Shown piece by piece: positions 16,502 through 24,139 of a stretch of 64,000 bases of DNA; the first letter of the stretch is position 1; each line of letters starts with the position of its first letter. This stretch comes from DASXHY01 sp035552155 (GTDB taxonomy: Bacteria; Verrucomicrobiota; Verrucomicrobiia; Limisphaerales; DASXHY01), in contig DASZLX010000043.1 of assembly GCA_035552155.1 (NCBI GenBank), positions 1-64,000 of the forward strand, read 5' to 3'. Below the pieces are notes generated by a model that was not told the DNA's origin, ran no database searches, and saw only the letters and a list, made by a program, of their open reading frames with translations. Both the position numbers and the translations under genes were made by a program.

Positions 16502-16759
16502 ATGCCACGCAAAACTCATACCGACAAAGATAAACGCGGCGGCCGCGGCCGTTCCATGGAATCCCGCACTCCGCGTCCGAAGCCGAAAATTGATTTCACG
16601 GCCGACTCGCTGGATTACAAGAACGTGAACCTGCTCCGCCAGTTCGTGACCGACCAGGGCCGCATTCTGCCGCGGAAGTACACCGGCCTCCCGGCGCATT
16701 ATCAGCGCCGCCTGAACCGCGCCATCAAACGCGCGCGCCAGATGTTGCTTATGAAGTAA
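16502..16759 (+). CDS. rpsR: 30S ribosomal protein S18
   Basis: An 85-residue protein. The S18 core is plain: DYKNVNLLRQFVTDQGRILPRK followed by THYQRRL-type text (GLPAHYQRRLNRAIKRARQM). S18 sits on the small-subunit platform with S6. The first 25 residues are Arg/Lys/Gly-rich, as in several phyla. It follows rpmG by 3 bases and is followed by a strong terminator, so it is the last gene of the operon. The usual partner rpsF (S6) is not in this window. Confidence 0.95.
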   Translation: MPRKTHTDKDKRGGRGRSMESRTPRPKPKIDFTADSLDYKNVNLLRQFVTDQGRILPRKYTGLPAHYQRRLNRAIKRARQMLLMK

Positions 16760-16782
16760 GCGGGCGACCGCACTGTTTTAAG

Positions 16783-16811
16783 ACCCGCGATGAAAATCGC
16801 GGGTTTTTTAT
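16783..16811 (+). terminator. Rho-independent terminator of the rpmG-rpsR operon
   Basis: The stem ACCCGCGAT / ATCGCGGGT closes a GAAA loop and is followed by a run of T. It lies 24 bases after the rpsR stop codon. Confidence 0.9.
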
Positions 16812-17085
16812 TTGAAGTGGAGAATGCTTTCAGGAGGCAAAGAAAATTGCTGGGGGTGAGTAGCAGCGCTGCCCCGGCAATAATGGCAAACAAGCGGCTT
16901 CGGCGGACAAACGGGAAAGCATGATGAGCACCACCTCATCCCGGCCCTCTCCGCCATTTCATGGCAGAGAGGGAGATCAGAGCGCGCGTTCGGTCATTTG
17001 ACCCTCACTTTCAGTCGCACCCGGGCGGCGATGGTTAATGCCGTCTCGCTCCCGGCTAATTTCCAAAGTCCCGCCGGGACAGAAT
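16812..17085. other. Intergenic region without visible gene
   Basis: No gene is seen. It includes a palindrome-like segment around 16940-16980 (CCGGCCCTCTCCG ... GGCAGAGAGGG) and lies between two convergent transcription units. Confidence 0.5.
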
Positions 17086-18030
17086 CTATTGTGCCTTTGC
17101 CGGTGTTTGAATATTGACTGGCGGAACTTCGCTCTTATGTTCGTGCGGTTCGATGGCGCCGATCAGCACGGCCACGCCCACTCCCAGCAGCAGGGCGATG
17201 GACAGTTTCAAACGGTCGTGTGAATGAAATTGCAGTTCCGGCAGCAAGTCGCTGCTCGCGATGCACAGGAACGTTCCCGCACAGAAAGCCAGCGCGCACC
17301 CGAGAAAGACCTCATTCGACCCGGCAAGATGGTTTGCGCCCAGATAGAACAAGACGACGCCCAACGGCGACGCCAGCGAAAATAAGGCGTTCAACAGGTT
17401 TCGGGAAAAACGCGAGCTTCCGCCCGCCGTCATGAGCGTCGAAACGGCCATGGCATCGAACGGCTTGTGCAGGATGACGGCAAGGGCGGTGCCGATGCCG
17501 GCCAATCCCTGGCCGCGGGCGGTGGCTTCCACCGCGGCGGCCATGGCTAATCCATCCAGCAGCGAGTGCAGGGTGAGGCCGAGGGCGGTGCCCACCCAGG
17601 AGAGTTGTTGCGCGGATTTTTCGGCGAGCGTGTGGGCGTGATGGGCGTGCGCGTGTTCTTCCCCGTGATCGTGGCCATGATGATGTTCGTGTTCGTGGAC
17701 TTCGGCGGCCTGTTCGTCGTGGCAACAATCCTCGGGATCGCCTTCGGGCAAATCGTGATGATGGAAGTGAAAGAAGCGTTGCAGAAAAAACATCGTGAGA
17801 AAACCGCCGAGCATCCACGCCACGGTGCGGTCGAGCGAACCCAGTTGTTCGCTGGCGTCGGGCAAAAAATGCAGCAGGGCGATGCCGAGCATCAGGCCGG
17901 CGACGAGGCTGATGGCGATTTGCAGCCGGGTATGGGTGAGGCGGACAACCAGGGGCAGCCAGCCGCCGGCGAGCGATGCGAAAAGCACCAACACACAGTA
18001 AATCGCAAGCAGCCAACCGGAAGAAATCAT
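17086..18030 (-). CDS. ZIP-family divalent metal transporter
   Basis: A 314-residue inner-membrane protein with about eight membrane segments. A long His-rich loop (about residues 90-135, HFHHHDLPEGDPEDCC then HEHEHHHGHDHGEEHAHAHH) is typical of the metal-sensing loop of ZIP proteins. The transport-site motifs are HSLLDGLAMA (about 155) and ILHKPFDAMAV (about 187). It probably imports Zn, Fe or Mn into the cytosol. The last 20 residues are again His/Glu-bearing. It is monocistronic by spacing, and no metal-responsive operator was recognised. Confidence 0.85.
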   Translation of the reverse strand: MISSGWLLAIYCVLVLFASLAGGWLPLVVRLTHTRLQIAISLVAGLMLGIALLHFLPDASEQLGSLDRTVAWMLGGFLTMFFLQRFFHFHHHDLPEGDPEDCCHDEQAAEVHEHEHHHGHDHGEEHAHAHHAHTLAEKSAQQLSWVGTALGLTLHSLLDGLAMAAAVEATARGQGLAGIGTALAVILHKPFDAMAVSTLMTAGGSSRFSRNLLNALFSLASPLGVVLFYLGANHLAGSNEVFLGCALAFCAGTFLCIASSDLLPELQFHSHDRLKLSIALLLGVGVAVLIGAIEPHEHKSEVPPVNIQTPAKAQ

Positions 18031-18247
18031 GGGGAGAGATTATCAAAACTGGTTTTCAGGGCCAGTCTGGAAATCAAAGGCTGTGAGAAATCCGAGGACC
18101 GAAATCCGAAATCCGAAAGAGATACTCCGGACTTCTTCGGATGTAGGATTTCCAACTTTGGGTTCAACCGGGATGCTGCTCTGTTCCAATTCGATTTCAT
18201 GAATTCATGAAAACTTTTCCGCGCGAGAGCTGGCCTGCAAAAGAGAA

Positions 18248-18277
18248 AACGCCACCCGCTTGGTGGCGTTTCTTTTT
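18248..18277. terminator. Bidirectional terminator-like hairpin
   Basis: The stem AACGCCACC / GGTGGCGTT has T-rich sequence on the plus side and T-rich sequence (from GAAAA) on the minus side. It probably ends the small minus-strand gene at 18297. Confidence 0.75.
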
Positions 18278-18296
18278 CTAATTGGCTAAATTTGAC

Positions 18297-18464
18297 CTAG
18301 ATGGCTTCTTCGGCGAGCCAGTCGGTCAATTGGAGATATTCCCGAATCTTGCGCCGTTCATAGCGATGCTTGACGGCTTTCTTGGGGTGACTATCGGTTT
18401 TTCGGAAGGGATGCTTAGGGTTCCTGACTGCTTCATTGATTGCTTCCAATGTTTTCATCATCAT
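18297..18464 (-). CDS. Small basic conserved hypothetical protein
   Basis: A 55-residue protein beginning MMMKTLEAINEAV and ending REYLQLTDWLAEEAI, with a very basic centre (FRKTDSHPKKAVKHRYERRK). The start at 18464 is preferred because GAAAGGA lies 8 bases upstream, and an intrinsic terminator follows the stop. A longer frame from 18596 has no such site. The basic centre suggests nucleic-acid or membrane binding, but no family is recognised. Confidence 0.6.
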   Translation of the reverse strand: MMMKTLEAINEAVRNPKHPFRKTDSHPKKAVKHRYERRKIREYLQLTDWLAEEAI

Positions 18465-18628
18465 AGCTCGAATCCTTTCTCGAGATGAACCATAGCGTGA
18501 ATGATGCCAATTCCTTGTCGACGGCACAGAATGCGCCGAGCCGGCATCATCTGCTTCAAACGATTCGTTTATAAGACCGTTCCGAAGAAAAGTCATTCAA
18601 AAAAATTGATCGTCAAGACGAAATTTTT

Positions 18629-19576
18629 TCAGGCCGGCCGGCGGTAAACGAATGCTCCGGAACGCCATTCCTTCTCCGCGCGACTGGCGATCAGCCGCAA
18701 GCCGGCGCTTTCGTAAACCCTTTGCACTGAGGCGAATTCGTTTTTCAGGATTCCGGCCAGGACCAGGACGCCGGTTGTTTTCAACCGGCCAAGAATGCGG
18801 GCGCGCTCCGCCACGAGCAGGGTGGAAATCAGGTTGGCGCAAATTAAATCGTACTGTTTGTTGCGGCGCAGCGTCAATTTTGTGACATCGCCGCGCGTGA
18901 GGTGAATTTTCCGTAACACGCGATTTTTGCGCGCGTTTTCGCGGGCGATGCGGACGGCTTCGGGATCAAAATCAAAGGCGTCCACGGGCGCATAGCCCAA
19001 TTTCGCGGCGGCAATGGCAAGAATTCCGGAGCCTGAGCCGATGTCCAGAAGTGAAAGTGCCGCGTGACGAGTAATGAGTGATGAGCGGGTGGCCAGTTGT
19101 TGCAGGCAGAAGCTCGTCGTTGGATGCTGGCCGGTGCCGAAACTGAGGCCGGGGTCGAGCACGATGACGGCCTGACCTTTTTTCGGCGGGCGTTTGGACC
19201 AACTCGGCTTGATGAGCAGGGCGGCGCCGATTTCGATGGGCTTGAAATGTCGTTTCCACGATTCGGCCCAATCTTCGCGGCGGATTTTTTGAACGGAAAT
19301 TTTGCCGAGGCCGATGTTGAGGCCGCAGGCTTGAATTTGCTGGAGGCCCGTGCGCAATTCCGGGAGGGCGGGAATTTTAGGTAATGATTCCAACTTGCCG
19401 GCGGGACGCCGGCGCTCCCAGGAGAGGTAGGTCGCCACGGTGACTTCGCCCGTCTCAATATCGGTGTAGGAAGAAACGGGCAGCTCCAAGGAATTGTAGA
19501 GCAACTCGGTCACGGCGTCTTCCGCCTCCGGTGTGGTGTTGATGGAAATTTTCCAGATCGGTCCACGCGTGCTCAT
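18629..19576 (-). CDS. prmA: Ribosomal protein L11 methyltransferase (PrmA)
   Basis: A 315-residue SAM-dependent methyltransferase. Conserved PrmA text is seen: DWAESWKRHFKPIEIG (about 105), LDPGLSFGTGQHPTTSFCL (about 145), LLDIGSGSGILAIAAAKLG for SAM binding (about 180) and DLICANLISTLL (about 250). PrmA trimethylates L11. Its ATG overlaps the stop of the upstream phosphatase gene (ATGA). Two intergenic-type repeats are built into the reading frame: a 23-nt REP palindrome (19397-19419, giving ERRRPAGK) in the N-terminal domain, and a TGATGAG-type heptamer run (19066-19089, giving SSLITRHA) in the loop before the SAM motif. Catalytic motifs are intact. Confidence 0.9.
   Translation of the reverse strand: MSTRGPIWKISINTTPEAEDAVTELLYNSLELPVSSYTDIETGEVTVATYLSWERRRPAGKLESLPKIPALPELRTGLQQIQACGLNIGLGKISVQKIRREDWAESWKRHFKPIEIGAALLIKPSWSKRPPKKGQAVIVLDPGLSFGTGQHPTTSFCLQQLATRSSLITRHAALSLLDIGSGSGILAIAAAKLGYAPVDAFDFDPEAVRIARENARKNRVLRKIHLTRGDVTKLTLRRNKQYDLICANLISTLLVAERARILGRLKTTGVLVLAGILKNEFASVQRVYESAGLRLIASRAEKEWRSGAFVYRRPA
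19397..19419. repeat. REP-like palindrome inside prmA
   Basis: The core GCCGGCGGGACGCCGGC plus GCTCCC is identical over 23 bases to the element at 3807-3829 (opposite orientation relative to the window). It lies in frame within the N-terminal domain of PrmA. Confidence 0.85.
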
Positions 19577-20244
19577 AGGCTGGGTTCGTCCCACGGGGTG
19601 AAATTGAGGAATTGCACCTCGGTTTTATGCGGCAGAACGGCCACGTTGGTCACGCTGGCGTAATCGATTTCGAAACCAGCCGTCCGCGGCAGGGGAATAT
19701 CGAGCAGAATGGACAATATCATCCGGATGACGCCGCCGTGACAGAATACGGCGACGTTTTCTCCCGGATGCTTTTGCAGGATGTCGCGCACGCAAGGTTC
19801 GATGCGCTGGCGATATGCCTGGGTGTTCTCGGCGTTGGCGATGCCGCCGCGCTCGAGTTCGGTCAGCCATTGAAAGGCGCTGACGCCAAATTTTTCCGCC
19901 ACGGCTTCCCAGGAGAGCCCGGTCCAATCGCCAAAATCAATTTCGCGCAGAGCATTGATGGTGACGGCGCGACTGGTCCATTGGCTGTCGCCGGCGAAGG
20001 GCGCGAGCGTTTGTTGTACGCGTTTCATGGGGCTGGCGTAAACGGCATTGAGGGGCTGGCGCGCGAGCCATTTGGCCAGTGCGGCGGCTTGTTCGCGGCC
20101 GCGCGGCGAGAGGTTCATGTCGATGCGCCCGCCGAAGACGCGCTGGTAGGCGGCTTCGACTTCGCCGTGACGAATGAGCGCCAGTTGCGTGGGGCGCTGC
20201 GGCGCGGCTTCGATGGAGGGAAGGGATAAATCAGTGTGAGACAT
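19573..20244 (-). CDS. Histidine phosphatase family protein (phosphoglycerate mutase-like)
   Basis: A 223-residue protein. The catalytic ALIRHGEVE (about residue 24), SPMKRVQQTL (about 75), LREIDFGDWTGLSW (about 105) and VFCHGGVIRMIL (about 165) give the two active His, Arg and Glu residues of the branch. The ATG at 20244 is chosen because it begins just before the conserved strand and the longer frame reads through a REP pair. Members dephosphorylate small molecules such as alpha-ribazole phosphate or act as mutases; the substrate cannot be named. The stop overlaps the prmA start. Upstream, 189 bases away, is rph on the same strand. Confidence 0.8.
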   Translation of the reverse strand: MSHTDLSLPSIEAAPQRPTQLALIRHGEVEAAYQRVFGGRIDMNLSPRGREQAAALAKWLARQPLNAVYASPMKRVQQTLAPFAGDSQWTSRAVTINALREIDFGDWTGLSWEAVAEKFGVSAFQWLTELERGGIANAENTQAYRQRIEPCVRDILQKHPGENVAVFCHGGVIRMILSILLDIPLPRTAGFEIDYASVTNVAVLPHKTEVQFLNFTPWDEPSL

Positions 20245-20279
20245 CAGTTGAGAAAGTGTGAAAGCCAGGTGCGAACGAC

Positions 20280-20361
20280 GGAGCGCCGATTTGTAATCGG
20301 CTTTTGCTCGCGGCGGCTGGTTGATATTCGCGGCAAGCCGACTGCAAGTCGGCGCTCCGGT
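20280..20361. repeat. REPIN-like pair of inverted REP sequences
   Basis: Two related palindromic units, GAGCGCCGA(TTTGTAA)TCGGC at 20281-20300 and GCCGACTGCAAGTCGGCGCTC at 20337-20357, stand in opposite orientation around a 35-nt GC-rich spacer. This is the layout of REP doublets (REPINs). It lies between rph and the phosphatase gene. Confidence 0.7.
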
Positions 20362-20433
20362 CCCGGGGCGCCATGCGCGAGTTCGGTCGCGGGATTCTCG
20401 CTCCAGCGTGGGATTGAGTTCATCCAAACCTAA

Positions 20434-21183
20434 TCAAACCAGCGCGGCTTGTTGCGCGGTGAGGAGTTGGCGGATGCCCAATTTTCCCAGCGCGAGCAAT
20501 TCGGCCAACTGTTGCTCGCTAAAGGTGGATTCCTCGCCGCTACCTTGCAGTTCGATGAATTCTCCCACGGAATTCATCACGAGATTCATGTCCACTGCGG
20601 CGGCGGCGTCTTCAGTGTAGCACAGGTCGAGCAAGGGTTGTTTGCCGACGATGCCCACGCTCACGGCGGCGACGGCGTGAAGCATCGGGTTTTCGCCGAG
20701 CTTGTTCTCGGCCATCAGCCGGCGCACGGCGAGTGACAGCGCCACGAAGGAGCCGGAAATCGCCGCGGTGCGGGTGCCGCCGTCGGCCTGGAGGACGTCG
20801 CAATCGATCCAGATGGTGCGCGGGCCGAGTTTTTCCAAATCGATCGCGGCGCGCATGGCGCGGCCGATGAGGCGCTGGATTTCCTGCGAGCGCCCGTCGA
20901 TTTTTCCGCGGGTGATGTCGCGGGATTTGCGCTGCAAGGTGGAGTAGGGGAGCATGGAATATTCGGCGGTGATCCAGCCGCCCACGACGTTTTGCTCCTT
21001 CATCCAACGGGGGACATTTTCCTCGACGGTGACGCCGCAAATCACGCGTGTGTTGCCCCATTCAATGAGGGTGGAACCGGTGGCGTGGGGCGCGATGCCG
21101 TTCTGGAAGCGCAGCGGGCGCAATTGATTTGCGGCGCGACCGTCGGCGCGCGGAGGGAAAACAGCAGGAGGCAATTCTGACAT
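20434..21183 (-). CDS. rph: Ribonuclease PH
   Basis: A 249-residue protein of normal RNase PH length. Seen: the basic RADGRAANQLRPLRFQNGIAPHATGS start, RSQEIQRLIGRAMRAAIDLEKLG, the DCDVLQADGGTRTAAISG phosphate-site region, and the LLDLCYTEDAAAAVDMNLVM metal-site region. It trims tRNA 3' ends phosphorolytically as a hexamer in the cytosol. It is the first gene of a minus-strand group with the phosphatase and prmA. Its promoter would lie in the 101-bp gap shared with the divergent reductase gene. Confidence 0.95.
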   Translation of the reverse strand: MSELPPAVFPPRADGRAANQLRPLRFQNGIAPHATGSTLIEWGNTRVICGVTVEENVPRWMKEQNVVGGWITAEYSMLPYSTLQRKSRDITRGKIDGRSQEIQRLIGRAMRAAIDLEKLGPRTIWIDCDVLQADGGTRTAAISGSFVALSLAVRRLMAENKLGENPMLHAVAAVSVGIVGKQPLLDLCYTEDAAAAVDMNLVMNSVGEFIELQGSGEESTFSEQQLAELLALGKLGIRQLLTAQQAALV

Positions 21184-21284
21184 AGACGGCGGCGATGTTA
21201 AACTTCCGCTGCGTTATGGCAACGTTTCTTTGACAGAGTGTCTTTGACAGCGCGGCCAATCGGGTTTACTAAGTCGCCAGTCCT

Positions 21285-21998
21285 ATGAGTCGTGAAGCGA
21301 CGGAAATGACCGTGGAAGCCGTGACTCTCGAGGTGCCGGATTCCAAGACCATCCAGCTCAAATGGCCCGCCGGCCACGACCCCAATTTCAATACGGGCCA
21401 ATTCATCACCTGCCACTGGCCGGACGAGCCGGCTTACAAACGCGCCTACTCGCTTTCCTCCTGCGCGCTGGACCGCGGCTTTTATGAATTCACCGTGCGG
21501 CGCGATGGCAAGATGGGCACGCGGCTGGTGGACTGGGTGAAGGTGGGGCACACGCTCATGGTGCTGCCGCCGGCGGGAAAATTTCTTCCGGTTTACGAGC
21601 CGAACAAGCATTTGATTTGCATCGCGGGCGGTTCCGGCGTGACGCCGTTCCGGGCGTTTGTGCGCGAGGCGACGCGGCGAAAACTGGAGACGAAAATCAC
21701 GGTGCTCTACAGCGTGCGCACGACTAACGACATTATTTTCAACGAGGAATTCCGGCGGCTGGAGCGCGAGAATCCGAATTTCAAATTTGACGTGACCTGC
21801 ACGCGCCTGGCGGCGGGCGATGCGTGGGCCGGCCGGCGCGGACGCATCGATGCGGCGTGGCTGAAGGCGCATGTGCGCGATTTGACGAACACGATTTTTT
21901 ACGCGTGCGGCCCGACGACACTGGTGGAGTTTGCGGAGGGCGTGGTGTTCGAGCTCGGCGCGCCCAAGGCGCAGATGAAGACGGAGAAGTGGGGATGA
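21285..21998 (+). CDS. Ferredoxin-NADP reductase-like flavoprotein
   Basis: A 237-residue protein of the FNR superfamily. RAYSLSSCALD (about 58) is the FAD-binding RxYS motif, ICIAGGSGVTPFRAFV (about 112) the NAD(P)-binding loop, and IFYACGPTTLVEFAEG (about 205) the C-terminal CGP motif. There is no ferredoxin domain, so it passes electrons between NAD(P)H and a separate partner. It lies upstream of the glycine-cleavage/lipoate genes but 130 bases away with repeats between, so operon membership is uncertain. The partner is unknown. Confidence 0.85.
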   Translation: MSREATEMTVEAVTLEVPDSKTIQLKWPAGHDPNFNTGQFITCHWPDEPAYKRAYSLSSCALDRGFYEFTVRRDGKMGTRLVDWVKVGHTLMVLPPAGKFLPVYEPNKHLICIAGGSGVTPFRAFVREATRRKLETKITVLYSVRTTNDIIFNEEFRRLERENPNFKFDVTCTRLAAGDAWAGRRGRIDAAWLKAHVRDLTNTIFYACGPTTLVEFAEGVVFELGAPKAQMKTEKWG

Positions 21999-22043
21999 AC
22001 CGTGTCCGCAGATTTCGCAGATCAGCGCAGATTTGAGGATAAG

Positions 22044-22128
22044 CGGCGCGAGTGCCGAGCGGCATCGCTTCAGGTTATTTGTTTCGTTTCCGCTTTTTAA
22101 TTTTTCATTTTTCATTTTTAATTCACCC
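22044..22128. repeat. Dispersed 70-85-bp repeat, copy 1
   Basis: From GGCGCGAG to AATTCACCC this segment matches 54802-54869 on the opposite strand, sharing GGCATCGC, TTATTTGTTTCGTTTCCG and TTTTTAATTTTT. Copy 1 has an extra CATTTTT heptamer pair. It forms the whole leader directly before the gcvT start codon. Confidence 0.8.
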
Positions 22129-23259
22129 ATGTTGAAACAGACATGCCTCTTTTCCACGCACCAGAAACTGGGCGGCAAGTTGATTGAATTCGGCGGCTGG
22201 GAAATGCCGGTGCAATACACCAGCATCACCGACGAGCACCTGGCGGTCCGAAATGCAGCGGGGATTTTTGATATTTCGCACATGGGTGAGGTGACGGTGA
22301 GCGGCGCGGCGGCGGTGGAGTTTCTGAATCACGTTTTGACGAACGACATCCGCAAAATTTCCCCCGGCGAAGGCCAGTATACGTTGATGTGCAATGAGCG
22401 CGGCGGCACGATCGACGATCTATACGTGTATTGTCTTTCGCGCGGTGTTTATTTTCTGGTGGTGAATGCCTCGCGCACCCTGGCGGACGTGGCGTGGCTG
22501 CAGAAGCAACTGGCGCAATTTCCGAAGCGCGATGAGATGTTCATGACCGATGCCTCGCATAATTACGCCGCGGTGGCCATCCAGGGTCCACGGGTCAAGG
22601 ATTTCATCGATGTTTGCATTCCCAGTGCCTCGAATTGCGCGCGGCGCGTCGAGCGCGTGACGGATTTAAAGAAAAACCAGATCGGCGGGTTTTTGTTTCA
22701 GGGCCATGATGTGATGGTTTCGCGCACGGGCTATACCGGCGAGGATGGTTTCGAAGTGATTGGCAATGACCAATGCATCCTGGAAGTTTGGGGCGCGGCA
22801 CTTGAGGCCGGGAAGCCGTTTGGCATCAAGCCGTGCGGGTTGGGCGCGCGCGATACTTTGCGCACGGAGGTTTGTTACCCGCTTTACGGGCATGAACTGG
22901 ACGAGAACACGACGCCGATCGAGGCGGGTGTGGGATTTTTTGTGGCGCTGGACAAGGGGGATTTCGTTGGGCGCTCTGTTTTGGCGGAGCAAAAAGAAAA
23001 GGGTGTTTCCAAAAAATGCGTGGCGTTCAAAATGACGGACAAGTGCGCGCCGCCGCGGCCGCATTACCCGATTTGCGTGAATGGCGCGAAGGTTGGCGAG
23101 GTGACGAGCGGGACGCAAAGTCCGTCGTTGAATATTGGAATCGGGATGGGCTATGTGCCGCCGGAGTTTGCGACGGTGGATACGGCGATTGAGATTGAGA
23201 TTCGCGGCCGCCGCGCGCCAGGGGTGGTAGTGAAGAAGCCGATTTATCGGGCTAAATGA
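22129..23259 (+). CDS. gcvT: Glycine cleavage system T protein (aminomethyltransferase)
   Basis: A 376-residue protein. It starts MLKQTCLFSTHQKLGGKL, with GWEMPVQYTSITDEHLAVRN, the GIFDISHMGEV signature at about 47, YTGEDGFEV at about 205 and the C-terminal barrel ending GVVVKKPIYRAK. GcvT moves the methylene group from the aminomethyl-lipoyl arm of GcvH to tetrahydrofolate, releasing ammonia, in the cytosol. It stands upstream of gcvH and lipA, which supply the lipoyl carrier and its cofactor. gcvP is not in the window. The ATG at 22129 matches the family N-terminus. Confidence 0.95.
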   Translation: MLKQTCLFSTHQKLGGKLIEFGGWEMPVQYTSITDEHLAVRNAAGIFDISHMGEVTVSGAAAVEFLNHVLTNDIRKISPGEGQYTLMCNERGGTIDDLYVYCLSRGVYFLVVNASRTLADVAWLQKQLAQFPKRDEMFMTDASHNYAAVAIQGPRVKDFIDVCIPSASNCARRVERVTDLKKNQIGGFLFQGHDVMVSRTGYTGEDGFEVIGNDQCILEVWGAALEAGKPFGIKPCGLGARDTLRTEVCYPLYGHELDENTTPIEAGVGFFVALDKGDFVGRSVLAEQKEKGVSKKCVAFKMTDKCAPPRPHYPICVNGAKVGEVTSGTQSPSLNIGIGMGYVPPEFATVDTAIEIEIRGRRAPGVVVKKPIYRAK

Positions 23260-23263
23260 GTGG

Positions 23264-23389
23264 GATAAGTTGAATAAGTTAAATCGGTTAAATGAGTTAA
23301 ATGAGTCGGACGAAGTCGGCCTGGGTGCTCTTAACCGTCTAACCGATTTAACGATTTAACCTATTTAACTCCTTTAAAACTGATTTAAC
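23264..23389. repeat. Nine-bp-period inverted repeat array between gcvT and gcvH
   Basis: GTTAAAT(CG/GA)-type units on the left (23275-23304) face ATTTAAC-type units on the right (23331-23372), so the transcript can fold into a long imperfect hairpin. No ORF lies within. Confidence 0.7.
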
Positions 23390-23436
23390 ATTTGCCCAAA
23401 TTCCCGCCCTCCGCGTAACCTGCGGACGACAAACTT

Positions 23437-23820
23437 ATGAGTAATATTCCAAGCGATCTCAAATACGCGAAGTCGCACGAGTGGGTGCGGGTGGCCGGCG
23501 GCGTGGCGACGGTGGGCATCACCGATCACGCGCAGCACGAATTGACGGATGTGGTTTTTGTGGAGTTGCCGGAAGTGGGGCGCAACTTGAAGGCGGGCGA
23601 GGCTTGCGCGGTGGTGGAATCGGTGAAGACCGCGAGTGATATTTATTCGCCGGTGAGCGGGGAGATTACTGAAATCAACAAGGCCGCCGTGGATAATCCC
23701 GCGCTGGTCAACACGGAGCCTTACGGGAACGGCTGGTTCTACAAAATCAAGCTCGCCAATCCCACGGACGTGAATGCGCTAATGAGCCCGGAGCAATACG
23801 GGGCACAGGTCGGCGGTTAA
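23437..23820 (+). CDS. gcvH: Glycine cleavage system H protein
   Basis: A 127-residue protein of normal length. KYAKSHEWVRV opens it, VGITDHAQHELTDVVFVELPEVG follows, and the lipoyl-lysine motif is VVESVKTASDIYSPVSGE at about residues 60-77. GcvH carries the aminomethyl group between GcvP and GcvT. It is separated from gcvT by a 177-base gap with an inverted repeat array and is followed 55 bases later by a glutaredoxin-like gene and lipA, which makes the lipoyl group it needs. Confidence 0.95.
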   Translation: MSNIPSDLKYAKSHEWVRVAGGVATVGITDHAQHELTDVVFVELPEVGRNLKAGEACAVVESVKTASDIYSPVSGEITEINKAAVDNPALVNTEPYGNGWFYKIKLANPTDVNALMSPEQYGAQVGG

Positions 23821-23875
23821 CAACTTTCTGCCTCGGCCCATTTGAAAAACTGCGTTTTGTCCTCCACTGTATAGC

Positions 23876-24139
23876 GTGAAAGAAAAAAGGATCCGACTCT
23901 TCATCAAGCCGTATTGCGGCTGGTGTCACAAGGCGATGGATTGGCTCGATAAACGCGGCATCGAGTACGAGGAAGTGGATGTCATCGCCGACGAAGCGGC
24001 GTTTGACGAAATGATTCGTCTCTCGGGCCAGGAACTTGCGCCCGTGATCGATGTGGACGGGGAGATCCTCGCCGACTTTGGCCCGGACCAGCTAGCCAAC
24101 TTCTGGCAAAAATTGGAAAAAAGAGATGCCCATACTTAA
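23876..24139 (+). CDS. Glutaredoxin-family protein
   Basis: An 87-residue thioredoxin-fold protein with the active-site CGWC at about residues 14-17 (IKPYCGWCHKAMDWL) and the cis-Pro region LAPVIDVDGEILADF. CxxC glutaredoxins reduce disulfides or handle Fe-S clusters using glutathione or another thiol. It overlaps lipA by 14 bases, so the two are translationally coupled. LipA consumes an Fe-S cluster per turn, so a role in cluster or thiol supply to LipA is a reasonable inference. GTG start at 23876. Confidence 0.85.
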   Translation: MKEKRIRLFIKPYCGWCHKAMDWLDKRGIEYEEVDVIADEAAFDEMIRLSGQELAPVIDVDGEILADFGPDQLANFWQKLEKRDAHT

